A stretch of DNA of 64,000 nucleotides, from NCBI RefSeq assembly GCF_009823805.1, contig NZ_WUEK01000008.1, positions 1 through 64,000 of the forward strand, written 5' to 3'. Of the stretch, positions 17,138 to 26,932 are shown piece after piece. The notes beneath the pieces are model-generated. The model saw only the letters and a list, made by a program, of their open reading frames with translations. It searched no databases and was not told the origin of the DNA. Origin of the DNA: Nocardioides flavescens (GTDB lineage Bacteria > Actinomycetota > Actinomycetes > Propionibacteriales > Nocardioidaceae). The number at the start of each line of letters is the position of its first letter. Within the stretch, counting starts at the first letter, position 1. Made by a program: the position numbers and the translations under genes.

Positions 17138-18432
17138 GCAGGGTCGACCCGCGGCTCGAGCCGGTCCTGCGCCACCTCACCCGTGAGCGGCTGCTGGAGC
17201 TCGTGACCGGCGTGGTCGACGTGCCCAGCCCGACGGGGGGAGAGGGCCCGTTGGCCGCGTGGATCGCCGAGCGGCTGTCAGCGCATGGCGTCCCGGCCCA
17301 GGTGCAGGACCTCGACGAGCGGCAGGCCAACGCCGTCGGCGTGCTGGGCGGCGGTGCCGGCCCGTCACTGTTGCTCTACGCGCCGATCGACACCTTCACC
17401 ACCGGTGACCCCGCGCTCGACGTGCCCTGGGCGATGCCCACGGCTCGCCTCGACGCGCTGCCGCGGGCGAGGGTCCACGGCGACCTGGTCCAGGGCCTCG
17501 CGGCGGGCAACCCGAAGGGTCACGCGGCGGTCGTCATGGCGGTCCTCGAGGCCTTCGCGGCCGCGGGCGTCACACCGCCCGGCGACCTCGTGGGCGGGTT
17601 CGGCGCCGGCGGCATGCCGTCGTTCGAGGTCGAGGGTGCAGGCTCGCCCGGTCGGCGCAACACCGGACACGGGGTCGGTGTGGCGTTCCTGCTCGAGCGG
17701 GGCTTCACCACCGACCACGCCGTCATCACCAAGCCGGGGTGGACCGTCTCCCACGAGGAGGTCGGCCTCGTGTGGATCGACGTGACCGTGCCCGGCCACC
17801 ACACCTATGTCGGCAGCCGGCACCGGATGCCCTACCGCAACCCCGTCGCGCTGGCCGGAGAGCTCGCCGTGCGTCTGGAGGCGTGGTTCGGGGAGTACGC
17901 CGCCCGCCACGAGCACGGCACGATGCGCCCCCAGGGCATCGTCGCCGGGATCCACGGCGGCTCCGACCGGCTCGCGGCCGCGACCCCCGCGAGCGTGCGC
18001 CTGCGGCTCGACGTACGCCTCACGACCGAGCAGACCGGCCCGGAGGTCGTCCGTGAGGTGCGCGCGGAGGTCGACCGCAGCGCCGCCGAGCTGGGTGCGC
18101 AGGACGTGACCGTCACCCAGGTCGCCTACGTCCCGGCGAGCCGCACCGACCCCGGCGCTGCCGTGGTCCGCGCGACGACTGAGGCCTTCGAGGCGGTCAG
18201 TGGCGGGTCGCACGTGGCCATCGGTCAGAACAGCGGAGCCACCGACGCCAACGTCCTGCGGATGCGCGGCGTCCCGACCGCCCGGGTGGGCATGCCCAAG
18301 GTCGCGCGGGGCCCGCACGGCGAGGACGTCGACTTCACGCTCGGGATGAACCTGGTCCACCTGGGGGAGATGCGCAGGCTGGGCGAGATACTGGTGCGCA
18401 CCGTGCTCGACCTGCCCCGCCACGCGGGGTGA
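17134..18432 (+). CDS. M20 peptidase-family protein lacking metal ligands
   Basis: This 432-residue protein has the M20 fold: a catalytic N-terminal part, a dimerisation insert (about 205-320, HHTYVGSRHRMPYRN) and a C-terminal catalytic part ending HGEDVDFTLGMN. Key residues differ. The first zinc motif GHxD reads APID (His to Pro84, Asp86 kept), the bridging Asp of DxKG is Asn126 in GNPKG, and the Glu-Glu pair of the general base is absent. A classical two-zinc amidase mechanism therefore looks unlikely. It lies between the quinone reductase and IclR genes with GTGA overlaps, so it is retained in the pathway operon. Its activity is unknown. Confidence 0.8.
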   Translation: MSRVDPRLEPVLRHLTRERLLELVTGVVDVPSPTGGEGPLAAWIAERLSAHGVPAQVQDLDERQANAVGVLGGGAGPSLLLYAPIDTFTTGDPALDVPWAMPTARLDALPRARVHGDLVQGLAAGNPKGHAAVVMAVLEAFAAAGVTPPGDLVGGFGAGGMPSFEVEGAGSPGRRNTGHGVGVAFLLERGFTTDHAVITKPGWTVSHEEVGLVWIDVTVPGHHTYVGSRHRMPYRNPVALAGELAVRLEAWFGEYAARHEHGTMRPQGIVAGIHGGSDRLAAATPASVRLRLDVRLTTEQTGPEVVREVRAEVDRSAAELGAQDVTVTQVAYVPASRTDPGAAVVRATTEAFEAVSGGSHVAIGQNSGATDANVLRMRGVPTARVGMPKVARGPHGEDVDFTLGMNLVHLGEMRRLGEILVRTVLDLPRHAG

Positions 18433-19265
18433 GGGGGCACGACCCGACCCCCCCACGCGAGGAGCGCGAGCCCGTGCCAGCAGACCCCCGGGACCGTGCG
18501 GCCAGCTCCTACGGTGCGGGCCAAGGTGACGGCGCCAACAGCGTCCTCGGCAAGGCGCGGCTCATCCTCGAGTGCTTCGCCCTCGACGACGTCAACCTCT
18601 CGTTGACCGAGATCTCGCGCCGCACCGGGATCTCCAAGCCGTCGGTGCACCGGCTCAACCAAGAGCTGGTCGAGTGGGGCATGCTCGAGCGGTCGGGCCA
18701 GGAGTACCGCCTCGGGCTGCGCGCCTTCGAGCTCGGCAGCCGCGTGCCCCGGTTCCGGGTCCTGCGCGACGCCGTGCGCCCCTACATGGAGTCGCTGTGC
18801 CGCGCCACCAAGGAGACCGTGCACCTCGCCGTCCTCGACGGACTGGACATCGTCTACCTCGAGAAGGTCGTCGGCACCCCGCAGGCCACGAAGCCCTCCC
18901 GCATCGCCGGGCGGATGCCGGCGCACGCCGCCGCCACCGGGAAGGTGCTCCTGGCGCACGCCACCCCCGCGGTCGTGGAGTCCGTGGTCGCCGCCGGGCT
19001 GGAGCGTGTCACGCCGATGACGGTGTCGGTCCCGCAGCTGCTGCGCGACCAGCTCGTGCGGGTCCGCGCGGACGGCTTCGCCACGGAGTTCGAGGAGGTC
19101 ACGGTCGGCTACTGCTCGGTGGCGGTTCCGATCGTGGGACCCACCGGACTCGTCCTCGCAGCGCTGTCGATCACCGCGCCGACGTTCCGCGCCGACGCGC
19201 GACAGTTCGCCGCGGCGCTCACCGCCGTCAGCCGCAAGGTCGCGCTCGACCGCTCCGTCAACTGA
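18429..19265 (+). CDS. IclR family transcriptional regulator (first copy)
   Basis: This 278-residue protein has an N-terminal winged helix at about residues 35-95 (LSLTEISRRTGISKPSVHRL) and a C-terminal IclR effector domain containing HLAVLDGLDIVYLEK and GKVLLAH. Family members often control aromatic catabolism in response to a pathway metabolite. It is the last gene of the Rieske operon, joined by a GTGA overlap, so it is likely autoregulatory. The first 30 residues are disordered. The effector is unknown. Confidence 0.92.
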   Translation: MRGHDPTPPREEREPVPADPRDRAASSYGAGQGDGANSVLGKARLILECFALDDVNLSLTEISRRTGISKPSVHRLNQELVEWGMLERSGQEYRLGLRAFELGSRVPRFRVLRDAVRPYMESLCRATKETVHLAVLDGLDIVYLEKVVGTPQATKPSRIAGRMPAHAAATGKVLLAHATPAVVESVVAAGLERVTPMTVSVPQLLRDQLVRVRADGFATEFEEVTVGYCSVAVPIVGPTGLVLAALSITAPTFRADARQFAAALTAVSRKVALDRSVN

Positions 19266-19309
19266 GCAGACCGCCCGTCGCTACAGTCCGCGACGTTCGG
19301 TACGCCGCC

Positions 19310-20101
19310 TCAGCGGCCGGTGAACTCCGGGCGCCGCTTGTCGAGGAAGGCCTGGATGCCCTCGGCCGCGTCGTCCAGCTCGAGGTTGGCGATCACGTAG
19401 CGCTCCTCGACGGCCATCGCCTCGTCGATCGGCAGCCCGGTGCCGGCGTCGATGACGCGCTTGACGAGCCCCAGCGTCGCGGTCGGCAGGGCGGCGAGGC
19501 GGGTGGCCTCGCGGGCCACGACCTCGTCGAAGTCGTCGCCGGCGACGAGGTCGACCAACCCCTCGGCGAGGGCCCGCTGGGCGTCGAGACGCGTGGCGTC
19601 GAAGATCAGCCGCTTGGCGCGGTGCGGTCCGATCAGCCGGGGCAGCCGCTGGGAGCCCCCGGCGCCGGGGAAGATGCCGAGGCCGGTCTCGGGGAAGCCG
19701 AACGTCGCGTCGGCGTGGAGGATGCGCAGGTCGCAGGCGAGAGCCAGCTCGGCGCCGCCGCCGAGGGCGTGGCCGTTGAGGGCCGCGACGACCGGCTTGG
19801 GGGCGAGCTCGAGCAGTCGCTGCACGTCGACCCACCGGCGCATCGCGCGGTAGGTCTCGGGATCGAGGCGGCGCATCACGGTGAGGTTCGCACCGCCGAC
19901 GAAGATGCGGCCCTTGCCGCGCAGCACGACGCAGCGCACCTCCGGGTCGTCGAGCACCTCCGGCAGGCCGGCGACGAGCGACTCGATCAGCTCGGGGTCG
20001 ACGACGTTGATCCGGCCGTGGTCCAGGACGACGGTCGCGACGGGGCCGTCCCTCTCGATGCGGAAACCGGTGTGAGAGCTGGTGCGGGATCGGTCGGTCA
20101 C
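19310..20101 (-). CDS. Enoyl-CoA hydratase/isomerase family protein
   Basis: This 263-residue crotonase-fold protein has the oxyanion-hole segments GRIFVGGANLTVM and ALGGGAELALACD and the glutamate-bearing PETGLGIFPGAGGSQRL. It probably hydrates an alpha,beta-unsaturated acyl-CoA. It is the last gene of a five-gene minus operon (acetaldehyde dehydrogenase, aldolase, CoA ligase, double CoA-transferase, hydratase). The GTG start overlaps the stop of the CoA-transferase gene. The substrate is inferred to be a CoA ester made by its neighbours. Confidence 0.9.
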   Translation of the reverse strand: MTDRSRTSSHTGFRIERDGPVATVVLDHGRINVVDPELIESLVAGLPEVLDDPEVRCVVLRGKGRIFVGGANLTVMRRLDPETYRAMRRWVDVQRLLELAPKPVVAALNGHALGGGAELALACDLRILHADATFGFPETGLGIFPGAGGSQRLPRLIGPHRAKRLIFDATRLDAQRALAEGLVDLVAGDDFDEVVAREATRLAALPTATLGLVKRVIDAGTGLPIDEAMAVEERYVIANLELDDAAEGIQAFLDKRRPEFTGR

Positions 20102-22353
20102 TGCAGGACGCCTTCCTCGTGCAGGGTGTTGAGCTCGGCCGGGTCGAGGCCGAGCAGCTCGGTCAGCAGCTCCTCGGTGTGCTGACCGAGCAGCGGAGCA
20201 GGGGTGCGCAGCGCCCCGGGGGTGGCCTCGAGGTGCTCGACGAGCCCCTCGTGCAGCACCGGGCCCGCGATCGGGTGGTCGAGCGGGGTGTAGAAGCCTC
20301 GGGCCGCGAGCTGCGGGTCGACCTCGACGAGGTCATGACCGTCGCGGACGGCGTACGCCGGCACGCCGAGGGCCTGCAGCCGCCCGGCGAGCTCGTCGGC
20401 GTCGGATGCAGCGGCGAGGTCGGCGAGCGAGCCGGCGCCGAGCGCGCGCACGGCCGCGTCGAGCTCGTCGGCAGGGCAGGCGCCGACGGCGAGCCAGCGG
20501 TCCTCGCCGGCGCAGCGCATCACGGTGCTGCGCGGCCGGACGGTCTGACCGAGCTCCGCCTCCAGGGCGGCCGGCCCTAGGGCGGCGGCCATGGCCTCGA
20601 GCTGCGACAGGTCGACGTGCCCACCCTCCCCGCGGTGCAGCCGCTCGAGGGCGGCCGCGACCGCGGCGTTCGCGGCGACCATGTCGCCCAACCCGAAGGT
20701 CAGCCCCTGGGGCGGACGCGTGGCGCTGCCGGTCTCGTAGGTCAGCCCCGACATCGCGGCGAGGGTGTCGGCGAAGGTCACCGCGGAGCGCCACGGACCG
20801 TCCTGGCCGACCCCGGCCATGGAGACGAGCACGACCTCGGGGTTGAGGTCGCGCAGCTGGTCGTAGGCGAGGTCCCACCTGGCGAGGACGCCGGGGCTGA
20901 AGTTCTCGACCACGACGTCGACGTGCGGCACGAGCGCCCGCAGCAGCTCCTGTCCACGGGAGGTGCGCAGGTTGAGCGCGAGGCTGCGCTTGCCGCGGTT
21001 GAAGTTGAGGAAGTAGCCGCTGTCGTCGTACGACGCACCGGGGCGCAGCCGCATGCCGGGGGCGAAGCGGGTGGGGTCCTTGCGCTGCGAGGACTCGACC
21101 TTGACGATCTCGGCGCCGTGGTCGGCGAAGGTCTTGGTGACGTAGGGCCCGGCGAGCACCCACGTCAGGTCGAGCACGCGCACGCCCTCGAGCGCTCCGC
21201 CGTGGCGAGGCGTGCCGGGGCGCGGCACGCGCGTGGTCACCGGCGCCCGTCCCTGAGCCCAGCCGGCCCCGGCGGGGAGGTCGGCGGGTGCCGCCAGCCG
21301 CACCGGCCGGGGGAGCGCGGGCGACTCGAACGGCAGGCCCACGTCGTGCAGCCGGCCCTCCGGTGCGTCGATCTCGACCATGAAGTCTCGGTGGGCCAGC
21401 TGGGGGTTCTCGACGAGCCGCGAGGGCGGAGCGACCTCGGCCCACGGCAGGGCGCGGGTGCGTCCCTGCTCGGCGATCTCCGCGACCGAGCGGCGCGCGG
21501 CGAAGCGGGCCACGACCTCGTCGACGTGGGGCCGTCCGGACCAGCGGTGCTCGCCGTCCTGCCACTGCGGCTCGGCGAGGTCCTCGGCCTCGCCGGTCTC
21601 GACCATCCAGGCGAGCAGGTCGTCCCACATGCGAGGGCTGCCGGAGTAGCCGCCGGCGACGTGGCCGTCGGCGGCCGGGAAGACCCGGTGGGCCACGTGG
21701 CCGTAGATGCCCGAGGTGCGCCCAGGCACGGAACGGCCGTGGATCCAGGCGATGGCTCCCGTCTCGAGCGTCGCGGCCACGGCCTCCTGGGCCGAGACCT
21801 CCACGAGCTGGCCCGAGCCGGTGCGGTCCCGGGCGAGGAGCGCGAGCCACGCGCCGATGGCCGCGTGGGCCCCGGCGAGCTGCTCGGCCTGCTGCCGCGG
21901 CGGCGGCTCGGGTGCCGCGCCGGGGTCGCCGCCGAGCCATGCCATCCCGCCGGCGGCGCTGAGCACCACGTCGTCGGCGAGCCAGTCGCGCCGGGGCCCG
22001 GTGCGCCCGAACGGTGTGACGAGGACGTGCACCACGTCGGCCCAGACGGACGGGTCGGCCTCGCGCAGCGCAGGCGTGCGCAGTCGGCTGGTCGGCCCCG
22101 ACTCGAGCACCACGTCGGCGCCGGCCGCGAGCTCGGCGATCCGGGCGTCCAGGACCGCCTCGTCAGCGATGCGCTGCACCCGCTTGCCCGCGTGCCAGTG
22201 GAGCTCCTCGGCGCGGGAGCGCGCGGCGCCGGTCCCCGCGCGCTCGAGGCGTACGACGTCGGCACCGGTGCCGACGAAGAGTCGCGCCGCGTGCGCGCCG
22301 AGGTCGTCGGTCAGGTCGAGGACGCGCAGGGGCGCCGGGGAGGGCCTGGTCAC
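20098..22353 (-). CDS. Fused double CaiB/BaiF (family III) CoA-transferase
   Basis: This 751-residue protein contains two family III CoA-transferase units in tandem; normal members are about 400 residues. The first unit (about 1-370) starts LRVLDLTDDLGAHAARLF and the second (about 385-751) starts GVRVLDLTWVLAGPYVTKTFADHGAE. The second keeps the catalytic Asp region (FGLGDMVAAN). In the first, the matching position reads AEQLAG, so Asp is apparently replaced by Glu and that unit may be inactive. It probably moves CoA between carboxylic acids. Start GTG 22353 overlaps the upstream ligase stop; the much longer open frame is not coding. Confidence 0.85.
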   Translation of the reverse strand: MTRPSPAPLRVLDLTDDLGAHAARLFVGTGADVVRLERAGTGAARSRAEELHWHAGKRVQRIADEAVLDARIAELAAGADVVLESGPTSRLRTPALREADPSVWADVVHVLVTPFGRTGPRRDWLADDVVLSAAGGMAWLGGDPGAAPEPPPRQQAEQLAGAHAAIGAWLALLARDRTGSGQLVEVSAQEAVAATLETGAIAWIHGRSVPGRTSGIYGHVAHRVFPAADGHVAGGYSGSPRMWDDLLAWMVETGEAEDLAEPQWQDGEHRWSGRPHVDEVVARFAARRSVAEIAEQGRTRALPWAEVAPPSRLVENPQLAHRDFMVEIDAPEGRLHDVGLPFESPALPRPVRLAAPADLPAGAGWAQGRAPVTTRVPRPGTPRHGGALEGVRVLDLTWVLAGPYVTKTFADHGAEIVKVESSQRKDPTRFAPGMRLRPGASYDDSGYFLNFNRGKRSLALNLRTSRGQELLRALVPHVDVVVENFSPGVLARWDLAYDQLRDLNPEVVLVSMAGVGQDGPWRSAVTFADTLAAMSGLTYETGSATRPPQGLTFGLGDMVAANAAVAAALERLHRGEGGHVDLSQLEAMAAALGPAALEAELGQTVRPRSTVMRCAGEDRWLAVGACPADELDAAVRALGAGSLADLAAASDADELAGRLQALGVPAYAVRDGHDLVEVDPQLAARGFYTPLDHPIAGPVLHEGLVEHLEATPGALRTPAPLLGQHTEELLTELLGLDPAELNTLHEEGVLQ

Positions 22354-23903
22354 GGGTTCTCCTGGAGAGTGGCGGACGGGGACCGCTCTGCGTCCCAGAC
22401 GGTCGGCGGGAGGCCGCGGTCGCGCAGCCGGGCGTGCAGGACCTTGTGGTTGGCGTTGCGGGGCAGCGAGTCCTCGACGCTGACGTAGCGGGGGACCGCG
22501 TGGCGGGGCAGCACGCCGCGGCAGTGCCGCACGAGGGCGGCCGGGTCGAGGTCGGGACGGGTCGGCACGACCACGACGAGCACCTCGTCCTCGGTGAGCT
22601 CGGACGGCACGGCCACGGCCGCGACCTCGGCCACGCCGTCGTAGGCCGCGACGGCGTCCTCGACGCTCGCCGCGCTGATGTTGAGCCCGCGCCGACGGAT
22701 CACGTCGGTCCCGCGCCCCTCGAACCACAGCCAGCCGTCCTCGAGCCGGGCGCGGTCGCCGGTGCGGAACCAGCCGCCGCGCCAGGCCTCGTCGGTCGCC
22801 GCGGGGTCGTCGAGGTAGCCGGCGAAGGTGAGGTGCTCCTCGCGCGGGCGCACGACCAGGGCGCCGACCGTGCCGTCGGGCACGGTGCGGTCGTGCTCGT
22901 CTCGCACCTGCGCGTCGTACTCCGGCACGACCCGGCCGGCCGCGCCGGGCCTGATCTGGTCTCCGGTGGTCGCGACGTCGCCGAGCTCGGTGCAGGCGTA
23001 GGCCTGGCGCAGCTCGACGCCGAACCGCTCGGCGACCTGCTCGACCAGCCACGCGGGCGCGGGCCCGCCGTACGCGCGCTCGACGAGGTGAGCGCGGTCC
23101 AGCGGACCCGGCGGACGGCGGAGCAGGATCGCGCAGACCGCTCCCATGAAGTTGAACGCCGTGACGCCCTCCGCGGTGACGTCGGCCCAGAACCGGCTCG
23201 CCGAGAAGCGCGGTGCGACCACCGACCGCGCTCCGCCCAGCACTGCGGGCAGGAACGCCGCGTGCCGGGCGTTGATGTGCTGCCAGGGGAAGACGCTTAG
23301 GACCACGTCGTGGTCGTCGTAGCCCATCGCCCGCTGCACGCGGCGGGCCTGGCCGAGGGCGGCCCCGTTGGGCAGCAGGGCGATCTTGGGGCGTCCGGTG
23401 GTGCCGGAGGTCGGCACGGCGAGCGCCGGTGTGCCCGGGTGCGGGTCGTGGCGCGGGAGCGGCTGCGGGTGCGCGGCGAGGTCGTCGAGGCTCAGGTGGC
23501 CCGCGACGGCCCTGGTCACCACGACGGGCGTCGACGCGAGGACGACGGGTTCGAGGTGCTCGGTCAGGTGCACGGGGTCGACCACCGCGAGACGGCTCCT
23601 GCTCACCCGAGCCAGTCGCCGCACGTCCCGCGGCCCGTGTTCGGACGGGCACGCCACCTCGACCGCGCCCAGCATCGACAGCGCCGTCGTGAGGGCGACC
23701 GTCTCCGGGCTCGGCTCGACCGCGGTGAGCACCGCGTCACCTGGGCCGACCTGAGCGGCCAGACCGGCGGCGAGCTCGCAGGCCCGCCCCCACAGGCGTC
23801 CCGCACTCCAGCTCGGTCCGCCGACCAGGCAGACCAGCTCGGCGTCGGGATCGAGCTCGGCCCGGTCGCGCACCGCCTCGGCGAACGACCGGGCGGCGCT
23901 CAC
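22350..23903 (-). CDS. AMP-forming acyl/aryl-CoA synthetase
   Basis: This 517-residue adenylate-forming enzyme has the phosphate-binding loop [14 protein letters not shown] (about 165), YACTELGD, the ATP-binding [20 protein letters not shown], and a C-terminal catalytic Lys in [11 protein letters not shown]. It would activate a carboxylic acid with ATP and CoA. The acid could be a side-chain fragment released by the C-C hydrolases. GTGA overlaps join it to the aldolase gene before and the CoA-transferase gene after. The substrate cannot be predicted. Confidence 0.88.
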   Translation of the reverse strand: MSAARSFAEAVRDRAELDPDAELVCLVGGPSWSAGRLWGRACELAAGLAAQVGPGDAVLTAVEPSPETVALTTALSMLGAVEVACPSEHGPRDVRRLARVSRSRLAVVDPVHLTEHLEPVVLASTPVVVTRAVAGHLSLDDLAAHPQPLPRHDPHPGTPALAVPTSGTTGRPKIALLPNGAALGQARRVQRAMGYDDHDVVLSVFPWQHINARHAAFLPAVLGGARSVVAPRFSASRFWADVTAEGVTAFNFMGAVCAILLRRPPGPLDRAHLVERAYGGPAPAWLVEQVAERFGVELRQAYACTELGDVATTGDQIRPGAAGRVVPEYDAQVRDEHDRTVPDGTVGALVVRPREEHLTFAGYLDDPAATDEAWRGGWFRTGDRARLEDGWLWFEGRGTDVIRRRGLNISAASVEDAVAAYDGVAEVAAVAVPSELTEDEVLVVVVPTRPDLDPAALVRHCRGVLPRHAVPRYVSVEDSLPRNANHKVLHARLRDRGLPPTVWDAERSPSATLQENP

Positions 23904-24925
23904 GCGGACCGGCCCTGCTGCGCGGCGGCGAGGTCGAGCGCGATGTCGACGATCATGTCCTCCTGGCCACCGACGAGGCGGCGTTCGCCGCAGACCACGA
24001 GGATGTCGCGCACGTCGACGGCGTACTGCTCCGCGGCGCGCTCCGCGTGCCGCAGGAAGCTGGAGTAGACGCCGGCGTAGCCGAGCGTCAGGGTCTCGCG
24101 GTCGACGCGCACGGGTCGGTCTTGCAGCGGGCGCACGAGGTCGTCCGCGGCGTCCTGCAGCTCGAACAGGTCGCAGCGGTGCTCGAAGTCGACCAGGTCG
24201 GCGACCGCGATGAACGCCTCGAGTGGGCAGTTGCCTGCGCCCGCGCCGTGCCCGGCCAGCGAGGCGTCGACGCGGACGGCGCCCGCCTCGACGGCGACGA
24301 CGGAGTTGGCGACCGAGAGCGAGAGGTTCTCGTGGGCGTGGATGCCGATCTCGGTGTCGGCGTCGAGGACGTCGCGGTACGCCGTGACGCGGTCGCGCAC
24401 CTCGCCCATCGTGAGACGACCGCCCGAGTCGGTGACGTAGACGCAGTGCGCGCCGTAGCTCTCCATCAGCCGGGCCTGCTGGGCCAGCTGCTCCGGCGGT
24501 GCCATGTGCGACAGCATCAGGAAGCCCGACACGTCCATCCCGAGCTCCCGGGCGGCCGCGATGTGCTGGGCGGACACGTCGGCCTCGGTGCAGTGCGTCG
24601 CGACCCGGACCGAGCGGACGCCGAGGTCGTGGGCGTGGCGCAGCTCCTCGATGGTGCCGACGCCCGGGAGCAGCAGCGTCGTGAGCCGGGCCCGGGTGAG
24701 CACGTCGGCCGCCGCCTCGATCCACTCCCAGTCCGAGTGCGAGCCGGGTCCGTAGTTGAGCGAGGAGCCCGCGAGGCCGTCACCGTGTGCGACCTCGATG
24801 GCGTCGACGCCGGCGTCGTCGAGCGCCCGGACGATCCGACGCACGTCGCCGGTGCCGATCCGGTGCCGCACGGCGTGCATGCCGTCGCGCAGGGTGACGT
24901 CCTGGACGAAGACGGGGGTGCTCAT
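23900..24925 (-). CDS. 4-hydroxy-2-oxovalerate aldolase (DmpG/HsaF/MhpE family)
   Basis: This 341-residue aldolase splits 4-hydroxy-2-oxovalerate into pyruvate and acetaldehyde. Conserved parts are the metal and base segment [13 protein letters not shown] (about 9), the [16 protein letters not shown] metal-binding His pair and the C-terminal GGQEDMI. Members form a channelling complex with the acetaldehyde dehydrogenase, encoded immediately upstream with an overlapping start (ATGA). This places the lower meta-cleavage pathway in this operon. Confidence 0.96.
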   Translation of the reverse strand: MSTPVFVQDVTLRDGMHAVRHRIGTGDVRRIVRALDDAGVDAIEVAHGDGLAGSSLNYGPGSHSDWEWIEAAADVLTRARLTTLLLPGVGTIEELRHAHDLGVRSVRVATHCTEADVSAQHIAAARELGMDVSGFLMLSHMAPPEQLAQQARLMESYGAHCVYVTDSGGRLTMGEVRDRVTAYRDVLDADTEIGIHAHENLSLSVANSVVAVEAGAVRVDASLAGHGAGAGNCPLEAFIAVADLVDFEHRCDLFELQDAADDLVRPLQDRPVRVDRETLTLGYAGVYSSFLRHAERAAEQYAVDVRDILVVCGERRLVGGQEDMIVDIALDLAAAQQGRSA

Positions 24926-25869
24926 GCGGGGACCTCCTGCTGCGCAGCCATGCGCTCGGCGACCTGCAGCGCGGCCGAGGTCATGATGTCGAGGTTGCCG
25001 GCGTACGCCGGGAGGTAGTGGGCGGCGCCCTCGACCTCGAGGAAGACCGACACCTGGTGGGTCGGGACCGGCGCGGCCGCGTCCACGAGCGTGCGCAGCG
25101 GCTGGTCGGCCGGCAGCTCGGTGATCTGCACCTGCTGCTTGAGCCGGTAGCCGGGCACGTAGGCCGCGACATCGGCGACCATCTTCTCGATCGAGGCGAC
25201 GACCCGCTCGCGCTCGTCCGGCTCCGGCGCGGCGACGAGGGCCAGGACCGTGTCGCGCATGATGAGCGGCGGCTCGGCGGGGTTGAGGATGATGATCGCC
25301 TTGCCCCGGGTCGCGCCGCCCACGCTCTCGATGGCGGCCGAGGTGGTCTCGGTGAACTCGTCGATGTTGGCCCGCGTGCCCGGCCCGGCGGAGCGGCTCG
25401 AGATCGAGGCGACGATCTCGGCGTACGGCACCGGCACGACCCGCGAGATCGCGGCGACGACCGGGATCGTGGCCTGACCGCCGCAGGTGACCATGTTGAC
25501 GTTCTCGGCGTCGAGGTGGTCCTCGAGGTTGACCGCCGGGACGACATAGGGCCCGATCGCGGCGGGGGTGAGGTCCACCAGCCGCACGCCGTACGGCGCG
25601 AGCAGCTCGGCGTTGGCGACGTGCGCCCGCGCCGAGGTGGCGTCGAAGACGATCCCGATCTCGTCGAAGCCCGGCAGCTCGAGCAGCCCGGCGGCCCCCT
25701 CGTGCGTCGTGGGGACGCCCATGCGGGCGGCCCGGGCGAGCCCGTCGGAGTCCGGGTCGATGCCGACCATGGCTCCCATCTCGAGGTGCTCGGACGTGCG
25801 GATGACCTTGATCATGAGGTCGGTCCCGATGTTGCCGGACCCGATGATGGCGACCTTGGTGCGCGACAT
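24922..25869 (-). CDS. Acetaldehyde dehydrogenase, acylating (DmpF/HsaG/MhpF family)
   Basis: This 315-residue protein converts acetaldehyde to acetyl-CoA with NAD+ and CoA. It shows the cofactor motif [15 protein letters not shown] near residue 8, the catalytic cysteine in [14 protein letters not shown], and the [17 protein letters not shown] segment. ATG 25869 is chosen because AGGAG stands seven bases upstream; the frame extends to 25938 through promoter sequence. It is the first gene of the minus operon and partners with the aldolase. Confidence 0.96.
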   Translation of the reverse strand: MSRTKVAIIGSGNIGTDLMIKVIRTSEHLEMGAMVGIDPDSDGLARAARMGVPTTHEGAAGLLELPGFDEIGIVFDATSARAHVANAELLAPYGVRLVDLTPAAIGPYVVPAVNLEDHLDAENVNMVTCGGQATIPVVAAISRVVPVPYAEIVASISSRSAGPGTRANIDEFTETTSAAIESVGGATRGKAIIILNPAEPPLIMRDTVLALVAAPEPDERERVVASIEKMVADVAAYVPGYRLKQQVQITELPADQPLRTLVDAAAPVPTHQVSVFLEVEGAAHYLPAYAGNLDIMTSAALQVAERMAAQQEVPA

Positions 25870-25961
25870 TGCGACTCCTTTCCTGTTGTCACGATGGACG
25901 AGCGCCGACGCCGGGGGGTACAGCGCCGTTCCGCTCACCGATATCTCGGCTCGGACCGCCG
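25870..25961 (-). promoter_or_regulatory. Promoter region of lower-pathway operon
   Basis: This 92-bp spacer lies between the second IclR gene and the dehydrogenase gene. It holds TTCCGCTCACCGATATC at 25930-25946, which shares CGCTCACCG with the Rieske promoter. No clear terminator is seen for the IclR gene, so some read-through is possible. Confidence 0.35.
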
Positions 25962-26777
25962 TCAGACTGCGCAGCGCTCCGCGGCCCGGACGTCCTCGGC
26001 GGCTCCGGGGTCGGCGGCCGGCTCCTCGGCGAGCCGCTGCCCCAGCCGCGAGGCGGCCATCCGGACGGTCCCGGCCAGGGCCGGGAGGTTGAAGTGGTGG
26101 ACCTGCACCGACAGCGAGATCGCCGCCACCGCCTCACCCGCGACCAGCACCGGGCTCGCGATGCAGGCCTGGCCGGCCGCGATCTCGCCCCGCTCGAAGG
26201 CGAGTCCCGCCTGACGGATCTCGGCGAGCTCGAGGGCGAGCCGCTCGGCGTCGAGGAGACGCCCGTCGAGGAGGCGTCGGGTGGGCCGCGCGAGCGCCTG
26301 CTGCTGCACCCGGACCGGCGCGTGGGCGAGCAGGCTGCGCCCGATCCCGGTGCAGAGCAGCGGGAGCCGACCGCCGAGCCGGGACGGGAGCCCGAGATCG
26401 GAGTGACCGTGGATCTTGTCGACGTAGACCGCATCGAGCCCGTCGCGCACCGCGAGGTGCACGGTCTGCCGGGTCGCGAGCAGCAGGTCCTGCAAGAAGG
26501 GTTGCGCGGTGACGCGCAGGTGGTCGATCGCGGGGACCAGGCTGCTGAGCTCGAAGAGCGTCATCCCGGGGGAGTAGGCCCCCTCGCCGTCGTCGGCGAG
26601 CAACCCCTGGTCGAGGAGCTCGCACACCAACCGGTGCACGGTCGACTTGGGCATGCCGGTGCGCTGCACCAGGGCCATCAGACGCAGACCGCGATCACCT
26701 GGTCGGAAGGCCTGCAGGATGCGCAGCGACTTCTCCAGCATGTTCGAGCTGTCGCGCTCGGGGGCGTTCCGTGACAC
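25962..26777 (-). CDS. IclR family transcriptional regulator (second copy)
   Basis: This 271-residue protein has a winged helix at about residues 15-75 ([20 protein letters not shown]) and an IclR effector domain with [15 protein letters not shown] and a [11 protein letters not shown] segment. It differs clearly from the first IclR protein, so the block has two regulators. It is divergent from the ABC importer genes and stands directly upstream of the lower-pathway operon, making both plausible targets. The start is GTG. Confidence 0.92.
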   Translation of the reverse strand: MSRNAPERDSSNMLEKSLRILQAFRPGDRGLRLMALVQRTGMPKSTVHRLVCELLDQGLLADDGEGAYSPGMTLFELSSLVPAIDHLRVTAQPFLQDLLLATRQTVHLAVRDGLDAVYVDKIHGHSDLGLPSRLGGRLPLLCTGIGRSLLAHAPVRVQQQALARPTRRLLDGRLLDAERLALELAEIRQAGLAFERGEIAAGQACIASPVLVAGEAVAAISLSVQVHHFNLPALAGTVRMAASRLGQRLAEEPAADPGAAEDVRAAERCAV

Positions 26778-26824
26778 GGGACTGGTCCTTCCGCTCGGGC
26801 TCGACGTCGGGCTACAACGATCCG

Positions 26825-26859
26825 CACCTAGGTGTGATCTGACCTACCGGACCGGTCCG
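26825..26859. promoter_or_regulatory. Two palindromes in the IclR/ABC divergent promoter
   Basis: CACCTAGGTG (26825-26834) is a perfect 10-bp palindrome that overlaps a possible -10. CGGACCGGTCCG (26848-26859) is a perfect 12-bp palindrome. The second contains the ACCGGACC half-site also found at 8551. Both fit an operator for the divergent IclR regulator. Confidence 0.5.
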
Positions 26860-26932
26860 CCCAGCGAACCCGACGAGCGACGGAGCTCGTCCACGCCCGC
26901 CGGGAGCGCGCTCCCGCGACCCCTGGAGCCCC

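Noticed and set aside
22354..23652. N-terminal extension of the CoA-transferase frame to 1184 residues
   Set aside because: This part overlaps the acyl-CoA synthetase in another frame and is Arg/Pro-rich noise; GTG 22353 with a GTGA overlap is the proper start.
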